NCBI GenBank assembly: GCA_963573385.1 | Contig: CAUYLG010034717.1 | Span: 1 to 64,000, forward strand | From: Cacajao melanocephalus | Lineage: Eukaryota; Chordata; Mammalia; Primates; Pitheciidae | Reading direction: 5' to 3' | Length of the DNA stretch: 64,000 bases | Notes under the pieces: model-generated | What the model was told of the DNA's origin: nothing | What the model saw: only the letters and a program-made list of their open reading frames with translations | The model's database searches: none | Made by a program: the position numbers and the translations under genes | In this document: piece by piece, positions 1 to 13,382 of the stretch | How the letters are laid out: every line of letters starts with the position of its first letter | Position numbering within the stretch: the stretch's first letter is position 1

Positions 1-143
1 GTGTGGCTCCTCCGCCGGGAATCTCCTAGTCTGTGGGCAACAAAAATTCGTCTGAAAGTGCGGCGTCCACTCGCTCTCTGCACTTTCACTGGGAGCTACA
101 ATCCTGAGCTGTTGTTAATCGGCCATCTTGGATCTCTCCTCTA
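1..143 (-). mobile_element. L1 LINE 5' end (antisense, partial)
   Basis: Read on the minus strand from about 143, the sequence begins like a primate L1 5' UTR: CCAAGATGGCCGATTA, then CAGCTCCCAGTGAAAG, then GACGCCGCACTTTCAGACG. The last motif and the text after it fit an older primate subfamily (L1PB or L1P type) better than L1PA. The element continues off the left edge, so its coding part is not in the window. The subfamily is an inference from memory. Confidence 0.72.
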
Positions 144-436
144 ATTTTTTTTTGAGATGGAGTTTTGCTGTGTTGCCCAGGCTGGAGTGCAGTTGCGTAA
201 TCTCGGCTCACTGGAACCTCTGCTTCCTAGGTTCAAGCGATTCTACTTATCTCAGCCTCCTGAGTAGCTGGGACTACAGGTGCGCACCACCATGCCTGGC
301 TAATTTCTGTATTTTTTGTAGTGATGGGGGTTCACTACGTTGCCCAGGCTGGTGTTGAACTCCTGAGCTCAAGCAATCTGCCCATCTCGGACTCCCAAAG
401 TGCTAGGATTACGGGTGCAAGCCACCATGCCTAGCC
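144..436 (-). mobile_element. Alu (full length, antisense)
   Basis: T-run, then GAGATGGAGTTTTGC, both monomers, ending at CCACCATGCCTAGCC. It abuts the 5' end of the antisense L1. Confidence 0.93.
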
Positions 437-554
437 TTGATATTATTAATTGATCTTTTGTGACGTAGTCTCCAAGAAAGAAAAGCCAGGAAGAAGCACA
501 GACATTAAGAGTTACTGAGCACCAGCAAGAATTCAGGATACATACTGTCTCAGG

Positions 555-715
555 TAACTCTCACCACAGCCTTGTGAAATAGGCTATTGTGTCTCTATTT
601 GACCGATGAGAAAACTGAGGCTCAAGAGGTAACACGTCTGGGCCAAGGTCAGATAGCTTAGTAGTAAGGATTCAAACCCAGGCAGAAATGACTCCTATGC
701 AGAAACTCCACCACT
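555..715 (+). repeat. MIR SINE
   Basis: Contains the MIR core: GATGAGAAAACTGAGGCTC followed by an AAGGTCA...GATTCAAACCCAGG stretch. Old and diverged; no tail. Confidence 0.8.
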
Positions 716-2724
716 CTATTGATGAGACAAACACATAAATATGTATGAAGTAGGCTGGCAGAAGGAACTGATGCTTAAAGCAGATATATTAATTGGGAGT
801 GAAAAACCTAACTGTCAAGGGACCTATAATGAGAGGCCAGGGCATTCCTCTTTGTAGGAGAGCCTTTACTGAAAGCCTAATTATCATCTGAAGGTGGGTA
901 GGGCAGCTGGAATTTGAGCAAGTGAAAAGACAATTACTGAACCGCCCTACTCAGCAACTATCTGCTGGTTGGGGCTCCAGTTCCTTTCTTCCCTCTTTCA
1001 TTCAGTAAATATTTATTTACCATCTTGTGTGTACCAGGCGCTGTGCCTGGCTCTGGGAAATCTAGTGGTGAAGCTAGCAGCCCAGCAGGGCATGGCAGGG
1101 TGCCACTGGCTGGGCACATTCTTCCCCTCCCCACTGCCTTGTATTTTTGGTTTGGTAAAGATCTCCTTCTCCTGTTGCCATACTCTCAACTCTTGCATCA
1201 GCTATGTTGAGGCCACTGATTGGCCAAAGCTATTTTTATTCCTCAATCACATTCTAGTCCCAAAGATACACCTGCCTAGACTGGATTTGAAATGTTTTTG
1301 AGATGTCTTCAGCTTAGATCCTTTTTCAGATTATGACCCTTATATGATTCTAACCTGTTCTGTATTCATTCTTCCTGAATTAGTTTTCTAGTCTCAGATT
1401 CTGGGATCACTTTACTATAATGACCTTGTAATGGGACCATTCTGGGGACTGTGATTTATCACCCCAGATGTCATTTTCTGAGCTCTTCTTGGTTTCCATC
1501 CCCACTCGCTAATCTCAGATACAATTCCTGCCCACGGGGAGCTTTCAGATAAGAAGTTCCACTCCAATTGGTTTGATAAAGCCAAAGGAGACCCACCCTC
1601 CAAGGCTTGTTCATACAGTAATTCAATTACTAAGCAGGCATTGTGCTAGGTGCTGAGGGAGGTCCTTCCTGCACAGAGCTGACAGGTGCTGAGCTGTCAA
1701 GCTGCACAACCAAAATTGTCCTCTGGAGTTGTACATTAGCAGGCAGGACAACCACAGACTGCCAGAAACAAAGCCAACTATCTCCTAAGAGCACTTCCCA
1801 GGGGTCAGGCAACTCGGGTGCCAGCTTTTAGCCAAGTAACCCAAACTGAATTTTTTTTTCCAGCTCTTAGAATCTGTTTCCCTACCTGCAAAACAAATAA
1901 ATAGAAATTAGCACTAATCTTCCAAAGCCGCTATGGTGACAACTGGTGCCACAGAGAACTGGCAGTGCATATAATTCGCCTTCCTCAATTGCATACTGAG
2001 GACAGAAATCTTTAGGTTTAGAAGCGTTTGTGCTTCTTAAATAAAATGTGGAAACTAACGCACTGGGTGCTTTTGGGCAAATTGCGTAATTGATTTAGTT
2101 TAGTTTTGTCCGCTGAGTGGTTCCTCAACGCCCCCTGCAGGCCAGATCTTGCTATAGCTCAGTCAGAATGGACTGGGAAAGGGCTGGCCCAAACCGTTTT
2201 GAGTTTATAGGATTGTCAGGGTCCATATCACCGCCTGAAGGTCTTGAAAAGAGACCAGGCAACAGGTAAGGTCTTGTAGTTGCTGAAGATTCCCCCTGCT
2301 GCCAGAAAGGGCCAGAGTCCCCAAATACTTCACAGCCCGAATGCGCTTCCCATTGTTTTGGCTTACTACCTCTCTTACAAGGCAGGAAGCCTCAGGTGAA
2401 GAGAGAGGAAGGAATTTGCCCTAGAAAGTTGGCCACAGAGTGGAGACTAGAATTTCGGGATCCAGGGCTACCTACACCTTAACAGGAGCCTCACATTTCG
2501 AGAAAGAACAACTTCTCTCTTTCTTCTGGTCTGCCTTCCTTCCCCAACCCTTCACTCCCAGAGGCTCTATACATCCTATTCTCAGAGAACCACCCTGAGG
2601 CTTGTCCCTGGAACAACGCCTGGCCTGCCACCATCCTGTCATACCTTTCCCTATCCCCAGCGGACTTCTGTACCCCGACCACCTCCCTAAAAAGCCACAC
2701 TTGGAATCAGGATGGAGTTGAAGG
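716..2724. other. Intergenic, mostly non-repeat sequence
   Basis: No coding exon recognised. Short open frames overlap on both strands without codon structure or splice context. 2100-2400 is moderately GC-rich. Nothing here supports a gene call. Confidence 0.6.
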
Positions 2725-3200
2725 TGCCAATTCCAACCCTTTCTTTGTGAACCTGAGCAAGTCACTTCACTTCTCTGAACCTGTTTCCTGTTTTTGTTTT
2801 ATTGCGTTTTTGTTTTTTCGAGACAGGTTTCGTTCTGTCGCCCAGGCTAAAGTGCAGTGGCGCGATTATAGCTCACTGAAGTTTGGAGCTCCTGAGTCCT
2901 CCCTCCTCACCCTCCGGAATAGCTGGGTCTACAGGACTGCATGTTAAATAGGCAATAGTTTACCTGCACTGTTCTGTTGTGAGAATGAGCGTTTATGCAT
3001 GCGAACCCCTTAACAAGTCTTGATGCAAATGAATGCTCAATAAACTGTAATTCTTATTTATATTTTTACTGTTATTTTAAAGGATCTGGCTCAGGGACTG
3101 GCTGATAGTGGTGGGTGTTCAAGAAAGGTGGCTACAACCATTAATATTAAAAGTTTGGCGCACACAGCCTGGCATTTAGTAGCAGTTTAATAAACTGTGG
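2725..3200 (+). repeat. MIR fragments split by an Alu monomer
   Basis: MIR-like text (GTGAACCTGAGCAAGTCACTT...CTCTGAACCTG) at 2745-2785 breaks at the Alu piece 2806-2942. MIR/L2-like text resumes after it (GTTGTGAGAATGAGCG...AATGCTCAATAAACTGT). Confidence 0.65.
2806..2942 (-). mobile_element. Alu monomer fragment
   Basis: CGAGACAGGTTTCGTTCTGTCGCCC through a GGGTCTACAGG block; only one monomer is present. Old, FRAM/AluJ-like. Confidence 0.8.
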
Positions 3201-3239
3201 CTTGTATTGTTTTTTTGACCCCAAGGCGCCCAGTGGAGT

Positions 3240-3700
3240 TTCAGAGTTAACACCTCCTTAGCGAAAACTGCAGAACAGACTTTTCGCTCAGCAACAGGCT
3301 CCTCTTACGTAAACCGCACCGGCCAATCAGCAGGAAGATGGGCGGGGTTTCTTGGCAGCCAATAGTAGCCCGCAGCGGCGCGCAGGATAGGCCCAGGCTG
3401 GTTTCCAGGCTGCTTACGGAAGCGAATCCCCATGGCTTCGCTGCCGTAAGCGAAGTGACGGTGGGGGGGCATGTCTTCGAAGTCTCCAGGCCCTGCCTAT
3501 CAACCGGGCTCTGATTGGTGCAGGCCAGGCGGCTCGCCCCTGACTCCGCCCGGCTCCGCCTCCGCGAGAAGAGGCTGAACTGCCCGATCTGCTTTTCATT
3601 TCTTTCTTTTTTTCCCCCCACTTTTCCTTCTTTTAAATATACGTTTGGAAGTTAGCTGGGCGTGGGGCTATCCTTGTGGGGGTGGTGGTGTGGGTGAGTA
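3240..3700. promoter_or_regulatory. Orphan CpG-island promoter-like region
   Basis: GC- and CpG-rich block with three NF-Y-type CCAAT boxes (3323-3327, 3359-3363, and inverted ATTGG at 3514-3518), a GC box GGGCGGGG at 3340-3347 and an ETS-type CGGAAG at 3417-3422. A good + strand splice-donor match (GGGTGAGTA) lies at 3692-3700. No known coding exon adjoins. ATP5IF1 ends about 9.5 kb away and points toward it, so this is not its promoter. It could drive an unannotated non-coding transcript. The direction is not settled; the donor favours +. Confidence 0.6.
3412..3451. repeat. 15-bp inverted repeat (hairpin) in CpG island
   Basis: GCTTACGGAAGCGAA at 3412-3426 is the reverse complement of TTCGCTGCCGTAAGC at 3437-3451 except for one base, with a 10-nt loop. 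Confidence 0.85.
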
Positions 3701-4148
3701 CAGAGCTGAGTAATGGGCAAAATCTGGCTGCCAGAATCAGACAGGTGACATGAGAGGCAAATATAAATAGCTCAGATAAGCAAAGACATCCAAAATTACT
3801 CTGAACCAGACACTTCTGGGCACAAAACTCTTTCTGTCTTGCATTGTCCTGGTTGTATTTGGACATGCGATAGGTCAAAATTTGGTTTACTAATGTATAT
3901 TATTCAGTCCTCCGGGTTTTAATAATTTACTAAGATTTTAAAATCTCCAATTTATGAATTCCCTCGGAAAACAGGAAGATCTGGCAACACTGAGACTGCA
4001 TTCCAGGGTCCCACAACCACACTTAGCTTCTCACTTCCCATAATAGTAACAAATGGAACACTTGATCATTTACATTACCTGCCTGGCCTCTGTAGAAACT
4101 TGAGGTCAAAACTCTTGGACAGGATCAAGATTCCTTAACATGGTATTC

Positions 4149-4646
<498 letters not shown>

Positions 4647-5090
4647 AATCTTGCACCTTCCCCTTTTCATCTCCTTCCCCCTTTCATCTTTACTTCCTTC
4701 CACTCTTGCTCACACACACACTTCTCAAGGTAAAAATTTAAGGCAGAATGAGAATTACAACCAGCAAAAAAGAAAAAATAAAAATAAAAAAAAGAACAAA
4801 AAAGAAGGAAAAAAAGGGGGAAAAAAAACCACAACAACCAGCATTTCTCATCTCGTTATCCAGGCTCTTTTAAGTAACACATTTTCTTCTTCACTCATTA
4901 ATCTGAGGTGTTTATTTTTCTTGATAAGACCAGGTCATAGTCAGCCAATTGCATCAAACCAAATGGAATGGAATGTCCAGTAGAAATTCTGCTACAGGGT
5001 GTGCAACTTCACATACAGCTCTTGCCCATTATTTCCTATTTCCCTCCTCCTTGCTCACTCTGTTCCAGCTATATTGGTCACTTTGCTGTT

Positions 5091-5697
5091 CTTTTTTTTC
5101 TTTTTTTAGACAGGTTCTTTCTTTGTTGCCCAAGATGGTGTGCAGTTGTGCAATCATAGTTCACTGTAATCTCAAACTTCTGGGCTCAAGTGATACTCCT
5201 GCCTCAGTCTCTGAAGCAGCTGGGACTACAGATGAGTGCCCTCATGTCCAGCTACTTAAAAAAAAATTTGTTTTTTTAGCAAGGGGTGGTGGCTCATGCC
5301 TGTAATCCCAACACTTTGGGAGGCTGAGGCAGGTGTTTTGGTTGAGCTCAGGGGTTCAAGACCAGCCTGGGCAACATAGTGAGACCTTGTCTCTACTGAA
5401 AATTAAAAAAAATCAGCCAGGTATGGTGGTGTATGCCTGTATCCCAGCAACTCAGGAGGCTGAGGCAGGCGGATCGCTTGAGCCCAGGAGCTCGAGGCTG
5501 CTGTGAGCTGTGATTGAACCACTGCACTTCAGTCTGGGTGATAGAGTGAGACCCTGTCTCAAAAAAGATTTTTGTTTTCTTTGTAGAGACAAGGTCTCAC
5601 TGTATTGCTCAGGCTGTCTCAAATGCATGGCCTCAAGTGATCCTCCTGCCTCAGCCTCCCAAAGTGCTGGGATTACAGGTGTCAGTCACCCTGCCAA
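5091..5697 (-). mobile_element. AluJ-like element split by a later Alu
   Basis: Right monomer at 5091-5252 and left monomer at 5570-5697, both antisense and diverged, are separated by the sense Alu at 5277-5568. Confidence 0.8.
5277..5568 (+). mobile_element. Alu nested in AluJ
   Basis: GGTGGTGGCTCATGCC start, both monomers, short A tail at CTCAAAAAAG. It interrupts the antisense AluJ between its monomers. Confidence 0.9.
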
Positions 5698-5878
5698 ACC
5701 ACTTGGCAGTTCTTTGACCACATTAAGACACTCTTTTCTCAGGGCAACTGCTATGTGAACTCAACTTGGAATGCTCTGTATCTTCATATTTCATGCTATT
5801 ATGTCCTTCAGGCCTCTCCCTTATCAGCAAACTATATATATAACATGATAACCTTATCAGATCAGACTATATAAAATA

Positions 5879-6221
<343 letters not shown>

Positions 6222-6329
6222 TTAATTTTCTTCCACCGAATGTGTGCACTTGTTTGCTTTTTGCTTCCCTCAGATTATATAAACTCCATGAGGTCAGGAC
6301 TTTGTTGTTTTTTATTTCTTTTTATGCAT

Positions 6330-6474
6330 GCATGTAATCTCAGCTGCTTGGGAGGCTGAGGCCCAAGAATTGCTTGACCTCAGAAGGCAGAGGTTGCAGT
6401 TAGCCAAGATTGTGCCACTGCACTCTAGCCTGGGCAACAGAGCAAGACCGTGTCTCAAAAAAAAAAAAAAAATT
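6330..6474 (+). mobile_element. Alu right-monomer fragment
   Basis: Begins at the right-monomer TGTAATCTCAGCTGC block and ends in A16; 5' truncated. Confidence 0.85.
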
Positions 6475-6542
6475 ACACTGTGCTGTCTATTAAGTGTGTA
6501 ATAGTCTATTAAGTGTGTAATAGTATTGCATCTAAAAAAATG

Positions 6543-6862
<320 letters not shown>

Positions 6863-7359
6863 TCATCTGAGCACTTAGAGCCTGTTGTTGGGTTATTAAT
6901 TAGCCTAGTACTGTTGTGTCTCAGCCAATAGGAAGGCCTGAGGAGAGGGAGAGAGACAGGGAAATGGCAGGTTGGTAGCACTGTCAGAACACACAAACAT
7001 TTATCGATTAAGTTCATGACCCCAAAACAATTACAAGAGTAACATCGAAAATCACTGATCACAAATCACCCTAATAGATAATAGTGAGAAAGTTTGAAAT
7101 ATTGAGAGGATTGCCAAAATGTAACATTCAGGCATGAAGTAAGCATATAATGTTAGAAAAATGGCACTAATAGTGCTCGATGCAGGGCTGCCACAAACCT
7201 TCAATTCAAAGTATCTGTGAAGCTCAATAAAATGAAGCACTATAAAATGAAGTATGTCCACACCAATTCTCAGGCCTCAATCTTGGAGATTTGGATTTAA
7301 TTGCTCTCGGAGTTTTGTTTTTTTGGCTAACATTTCTGGGAAGCAGAAACCTGTGCTGA

Positions 7360-7692
<333 letters not shown>

Positions 7693-8225
7693 GACTTACT
7701 GTTGTGAAAATCTCACACTAGGCCCTACTGCAAACATCTGTTTGCATCATGTAGGCATGCATAGGCATGCTGATGGGGTTTATGTCACAGCCAAAAAGCT
7801 AATGCCAACACCAACTGCTGGCACTTCTATGTTTACTGCCAGGAGCCCTTGCCTTTACCACCCATTGCCAGGTGTCCATGTACGTCCCACTCCCCCACAT
7901 TGAAGAGGGAGCTAATAGGCAGCTGAAGCACTGGATTAGAACTGCAACTCAAAGTTGTGGGAGCAAGAGTTCTGAAGCGAAGACCTTGATCAGCACAAAC
8001 CTGATTATGTGACCTTGTGAAAACTGCTTTACAATTCCCTGCTTTGGTTACTTTGGTTATAAAATTAAACTAATGGAATGGATCTGTTTGCTAAAAATAT
8101 GAGATTTAATGACTAAATAATTTTAAAATGCTCCATTAATTGTGCGATTGTTAAATAACTTTACTGCATAAAATTCTATAGAAGTCTTTCAAAGGACAAA
8201 AAAAAAAAAGCACCCCAATGATTCC
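7693..8225. other. Intergenic, no feature recognised
   Basis: Single-copy-looking, AT-rich toward 8225. No exon or repeat family I can name. Confidence 0.5.
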
Positions 8226-8476
8226 TAATTTTTTTTTTTTCGGAAACAGAGTCTCCCTCTATTGCTCAGGCTGGAGTACAGTGCTGCAATCATCGCTCAC
8301 TTCAACCTCAGCCTCCCAAGTAGCTGGGAATGCAGGCCTGTGCCGCCGTCACTCCCGGCTATTTCTTTTGTTTTCTGCAGAGATGGGGTTTGGTCATACT
8401 GCCCAGGCTGGTCTCAAGTTCCTGGCCTCAGCCTCCCAAAGTGGGAGGATTAGAGGGGGAGCCACTGTGCCCAGCC
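8226..8476 (-). mobile_element. Alu (antisense, internally shortened)
   Basis: T-run, GGAAACAGAGTCTCCCTC, ending CCACTGTGCCCAGCC; about 250 bp because of small internal deletions. Confidence 0.88.
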
Positions 8477-9073
8477 CACCCAGCACGATTCTGACACAGA
8501 GGGTTTAGAAGTTGCTTAGACAGATATGCTCCTGCAATTCACAGAACTACTCTGGCTACTGCAGTCCCTTTCTTTCCTGAGTCTTGTTTGTTGAAGTCTT
8601 CTTGAGATTCTGTGAGACAATAGCCCTATTTCTTCCAGTAAATTAGTCTTTTCCTTCCCCTTGAGACAGCCAGTGCTGGTTTCTGTTACATGTAAACAAA
8701 AAGGATTTTTTTTTAGGCTAGTCAAGTGAAGCAGTGGGAGTGGAGGACAAAAAAGAATTTTGACTAAGGCAATACATATATTATGCAAGTGAAGTATTTC
8801 CCAAATTGTATTCTGTGGAGTGCTGTGTTTTCAAATGTTAACAAGTTCCAAACAAAAACCATTTATTTCTAAATCCTAAAGTCACATTCATATTATGAAC
8901 TATATTAAACACATATGGTTACTTTTATTATACCTAATATTCTGTCTTTATAAATGTGTGTATCCAAAAATGCTAGCAGATTCTGTGAGAAACTACCTGT
9001 ACTACAATGGTTATCAAACTTCAGTGCATGCATAACAGAATCAACTGGAAGGCTTGTTAAAAGACTGGAGTCA

Positions 9074-9373
<300 letters not shown>

Positions 9374-9381
9374 TGAAAAGG

Positions 9382-9524
9382 ACGGGCGTGGTGGCTCACG
9401 CTTCTAATCCAAGCACTTTGGAGGCCAAGGCGGGCTGATCACCTGAGGTCTGGGGTTCAAGACCAGCCTGACCAACCTGGTGAAACCCCATCTTTTTTTT
9501 TTAATTAAATTAAAAAAAAAAAGA
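9382..9524 (+). mobile_element. Alu left monomer with T/A-rich end
   Basis: One left monomer (GACGGGCGTGGTGGCTCACGC to GAAACCCCATC), then T11 AATTAAATTA A10 instead of a simple A tail. No right monomer. Confidence 0.85.
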
Positions 9525-9914
9525 TTGCTGAGTCAAACCCCTAGTTTCATCAGGTCTGTGGTGGGGCCTCAGAATTTGCATTTCTAACAAATTCCCAAGT
9601 GATGCTGACACTGCTGGCTTATGGAACCACTGCTATAGTACTTTCCAAATTATCCTGATTCTAAGAACCACCTGGGGTCCTTCTAGGTTCCAGGTGAAAC
9701 CTATGATCTGTGCTACTTTTTCTGTGATTACTGGCTCACCTCACATAAATTCTTTTAGGATTTAAACATGTTTGTGATATTACTCTGTATTTATATCTTA
9801 CATCTTGCTTTTACTGCAGCAAGGTAGAAAAATTAACCACAGGTGTATCATAACAAAAAGAACACGAGTTGCCATTTTCACAAAGTTCAGATATATTTAA
9901 ATTAGCCTATTTAA

Positions 9915-10599
<685 letters not shown>

Positions 10600-10684
10600 C
10601 GTCTTCACTTTAAAGTTGCAACTTTTTGCTTGTTTTGTTCAATCATAGACTGATTCTTATTTAAAATAAAATATATGACAAGAG

Positions 10685-11173
<489 letters not shown>

Positions 11174-11470
11174 ATCTTTACCAAGGAAACAATTTAGGAA
11201 CATCACTCCTAGTAAGACAATTGTTGATTATAAGTAAAAAACAAAACAAAAACCAAAACAAACAAAAAAAACACTATCATGTACAATTTAGGGGATTTTG
11301 TATGCCTTTTTTTTGTTATAAGTATGCAAAATGAAAGATGTTTGCTAAAACATCTTTTAAACTTTTAAAGTGTTATTTCCAATTTTTAAACTTTTCAAGT
11401 GTTATTCTGTTAATAACATTAAAATAAAAGGCATTTGATCTTCTTATGATTGTTTCCATTTTTTTCTCTC
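11174..11470. other. Intergenic AT-rich sequence
   Basis: Includes an (AAAAC)n-like run at 11237-11275 and a repeated CTTTTAAA/TTTTCAAGTGTTATT theme at 11358-11406. No gene signal. Confidence 0.5.
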
Positions 11471-11752
<282 letters not shown>

Positions 11753-11894
11753 GAATTATTGTTTCTTGAACTTCATTTTGTGCTGGCCACTTGAAAAATA
11801 GGCACTACTGAGGCCTCAGTGCTGAGATTCAGCAACATTATAATCATTGTAATTCAAAGTTTAGCGTATCTTTCTCTAAGATTTGGGGTTAAAA

Positions 11895-11992
11895 CGCTGC
11901 CCAGGAATGTCTGGAACGTCTGGGCTCAGGCAGTCATCTTGCCTCAGACTGCCAAGTAGCTGAACTACAGGCGCGCACAACCACACCTTGCT
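11895..11992 (-). mobile_element. Alu monomer relic
   Basis: CTGGGCTCAGGCAGTCATCTTGCC ... GCCAAGTAGCTG; diverged FLAM-like piece. Confidence 0.6.
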
Positions 11993-12520
11993 CGGTGTTG
12001 TTTCATGGGCAAGTTGTGGACAAGGTCAACGTGACTTCTCCAAGCTTTTATCACTCAATGGCCCTAGAAGCCTTTATAAGATAGATAGGGTCTTAGAACA
12101 AATAACTCATTACAATCCTGGGCAAATACTATACTAAATTGGTGAACTGAAAATGTTTTGCTAATGGCCCAAATGTCACCTCAAATTTTTTTGCCTAGAG
12201 AATTTACACTAGTTTGTATAATAATTTAGTTATACAAGGCCCTCAGGTCTAATTTTAAACAAAAACATACCTGGCAAAGCAAAATATAACTTAAGAAATA
12301 ATTCTGATTTTCTGCTAATAACAGACTTGGATTAGAAGTCATAAAACCTGGACACAAGTCTCACTGCCAAGGTGCTGAGTGACTGTATAAATCACGTTTC
12401 TAATTCCAGTTCTCTCAGTCTACAAAATTAGAACAAGGATGACTAGCTCATATTAAGTGTCCTCTAAACCCTTTTAAAAATGCAAAATGCTGTTTTAACT
12501 AATGGTGCTTTCAATTTTAT
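11993..12520. other. Intergenic, no feature recognised
   Basis: AT-rich, no open frame of note and no repeat I can name. Confidence 0.5.
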
Positions 12521-12824
<304 letters not shown>

Positions 12825-13132
12825 CCAATTGTATCTTTTGAAGCAATGATTCCTTCTGATCTCCAGGCTGCTCCTCATCTTTATGCTTTAGATTGGGATT
12901 TATCCTTCAAGAAGCTTTCTCTGAACACTTCTAATTAGACTGGGAGGGGTACCTTTTCTATGTCACACCCATCCCCCCACTTGTGTTGTTTCATAGCACT
13001 TATCACACTGTGCTTTGTCTGTGGGTTTCCTGATGCAGGGACCCCTCTAACTCATTTTAGTCGTTCATTAGTGTCTGTCCCTCTATCTCTCCCAGATAGA
13101 AGAAGGCATCAAACACAGTTCACTCATGACAA

Positions 13133-13138
13133 TTTATT
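13133..13138 (-). promoter_or_regulatory. ATP5IF1: ATP5IF1 polyadenylation signal
   Basis: AATAAA on the minus strand, 103 bp past the stop codon; cleavage is expected about 10-25 bp further, near 13110-13125. Confidence 0.85.
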
Positions 13139-13240
13139 ATAATCTGTTAGTAGCACACAGACAAATATTAATTAAACCAGAACTATGTCTACACAGAAGT
13201 AGGCAATGACATGTGCCATTCTATAGGGAACTGTGTGCAC

Positions 13241-13382
13241 TTAATCATCATGTTTTAGTATTTTGATCTTCTGCTTATGCCGCTCAATTTCTTTCTGCAG
13301 ACGCTCAATCTCCTTCTTATGATGAACGATCTCCTCTTCATGGTGTTTCCTCAAAGCTGCCAGTTGTTCTCTAGTCTGTGCT
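13241..13382 (-). CDS. ATP5IF1: ATP5IF1 coding exon 3
   Basis: Acceptor TTGTAG precedes 13382; the first base completes the CGA codon of Arg60. Encodes residues 61-106, the coiled coil. TAA stop at 13243-13241. Confidence 0.95.

Noticed and set aside
3247..3621. 124-codon minus-strand frame through the CpG island
   Set aside because: Low-stop frames are expected in CpG islands; composition is not protein-like, and it crosses all promoter motifs.
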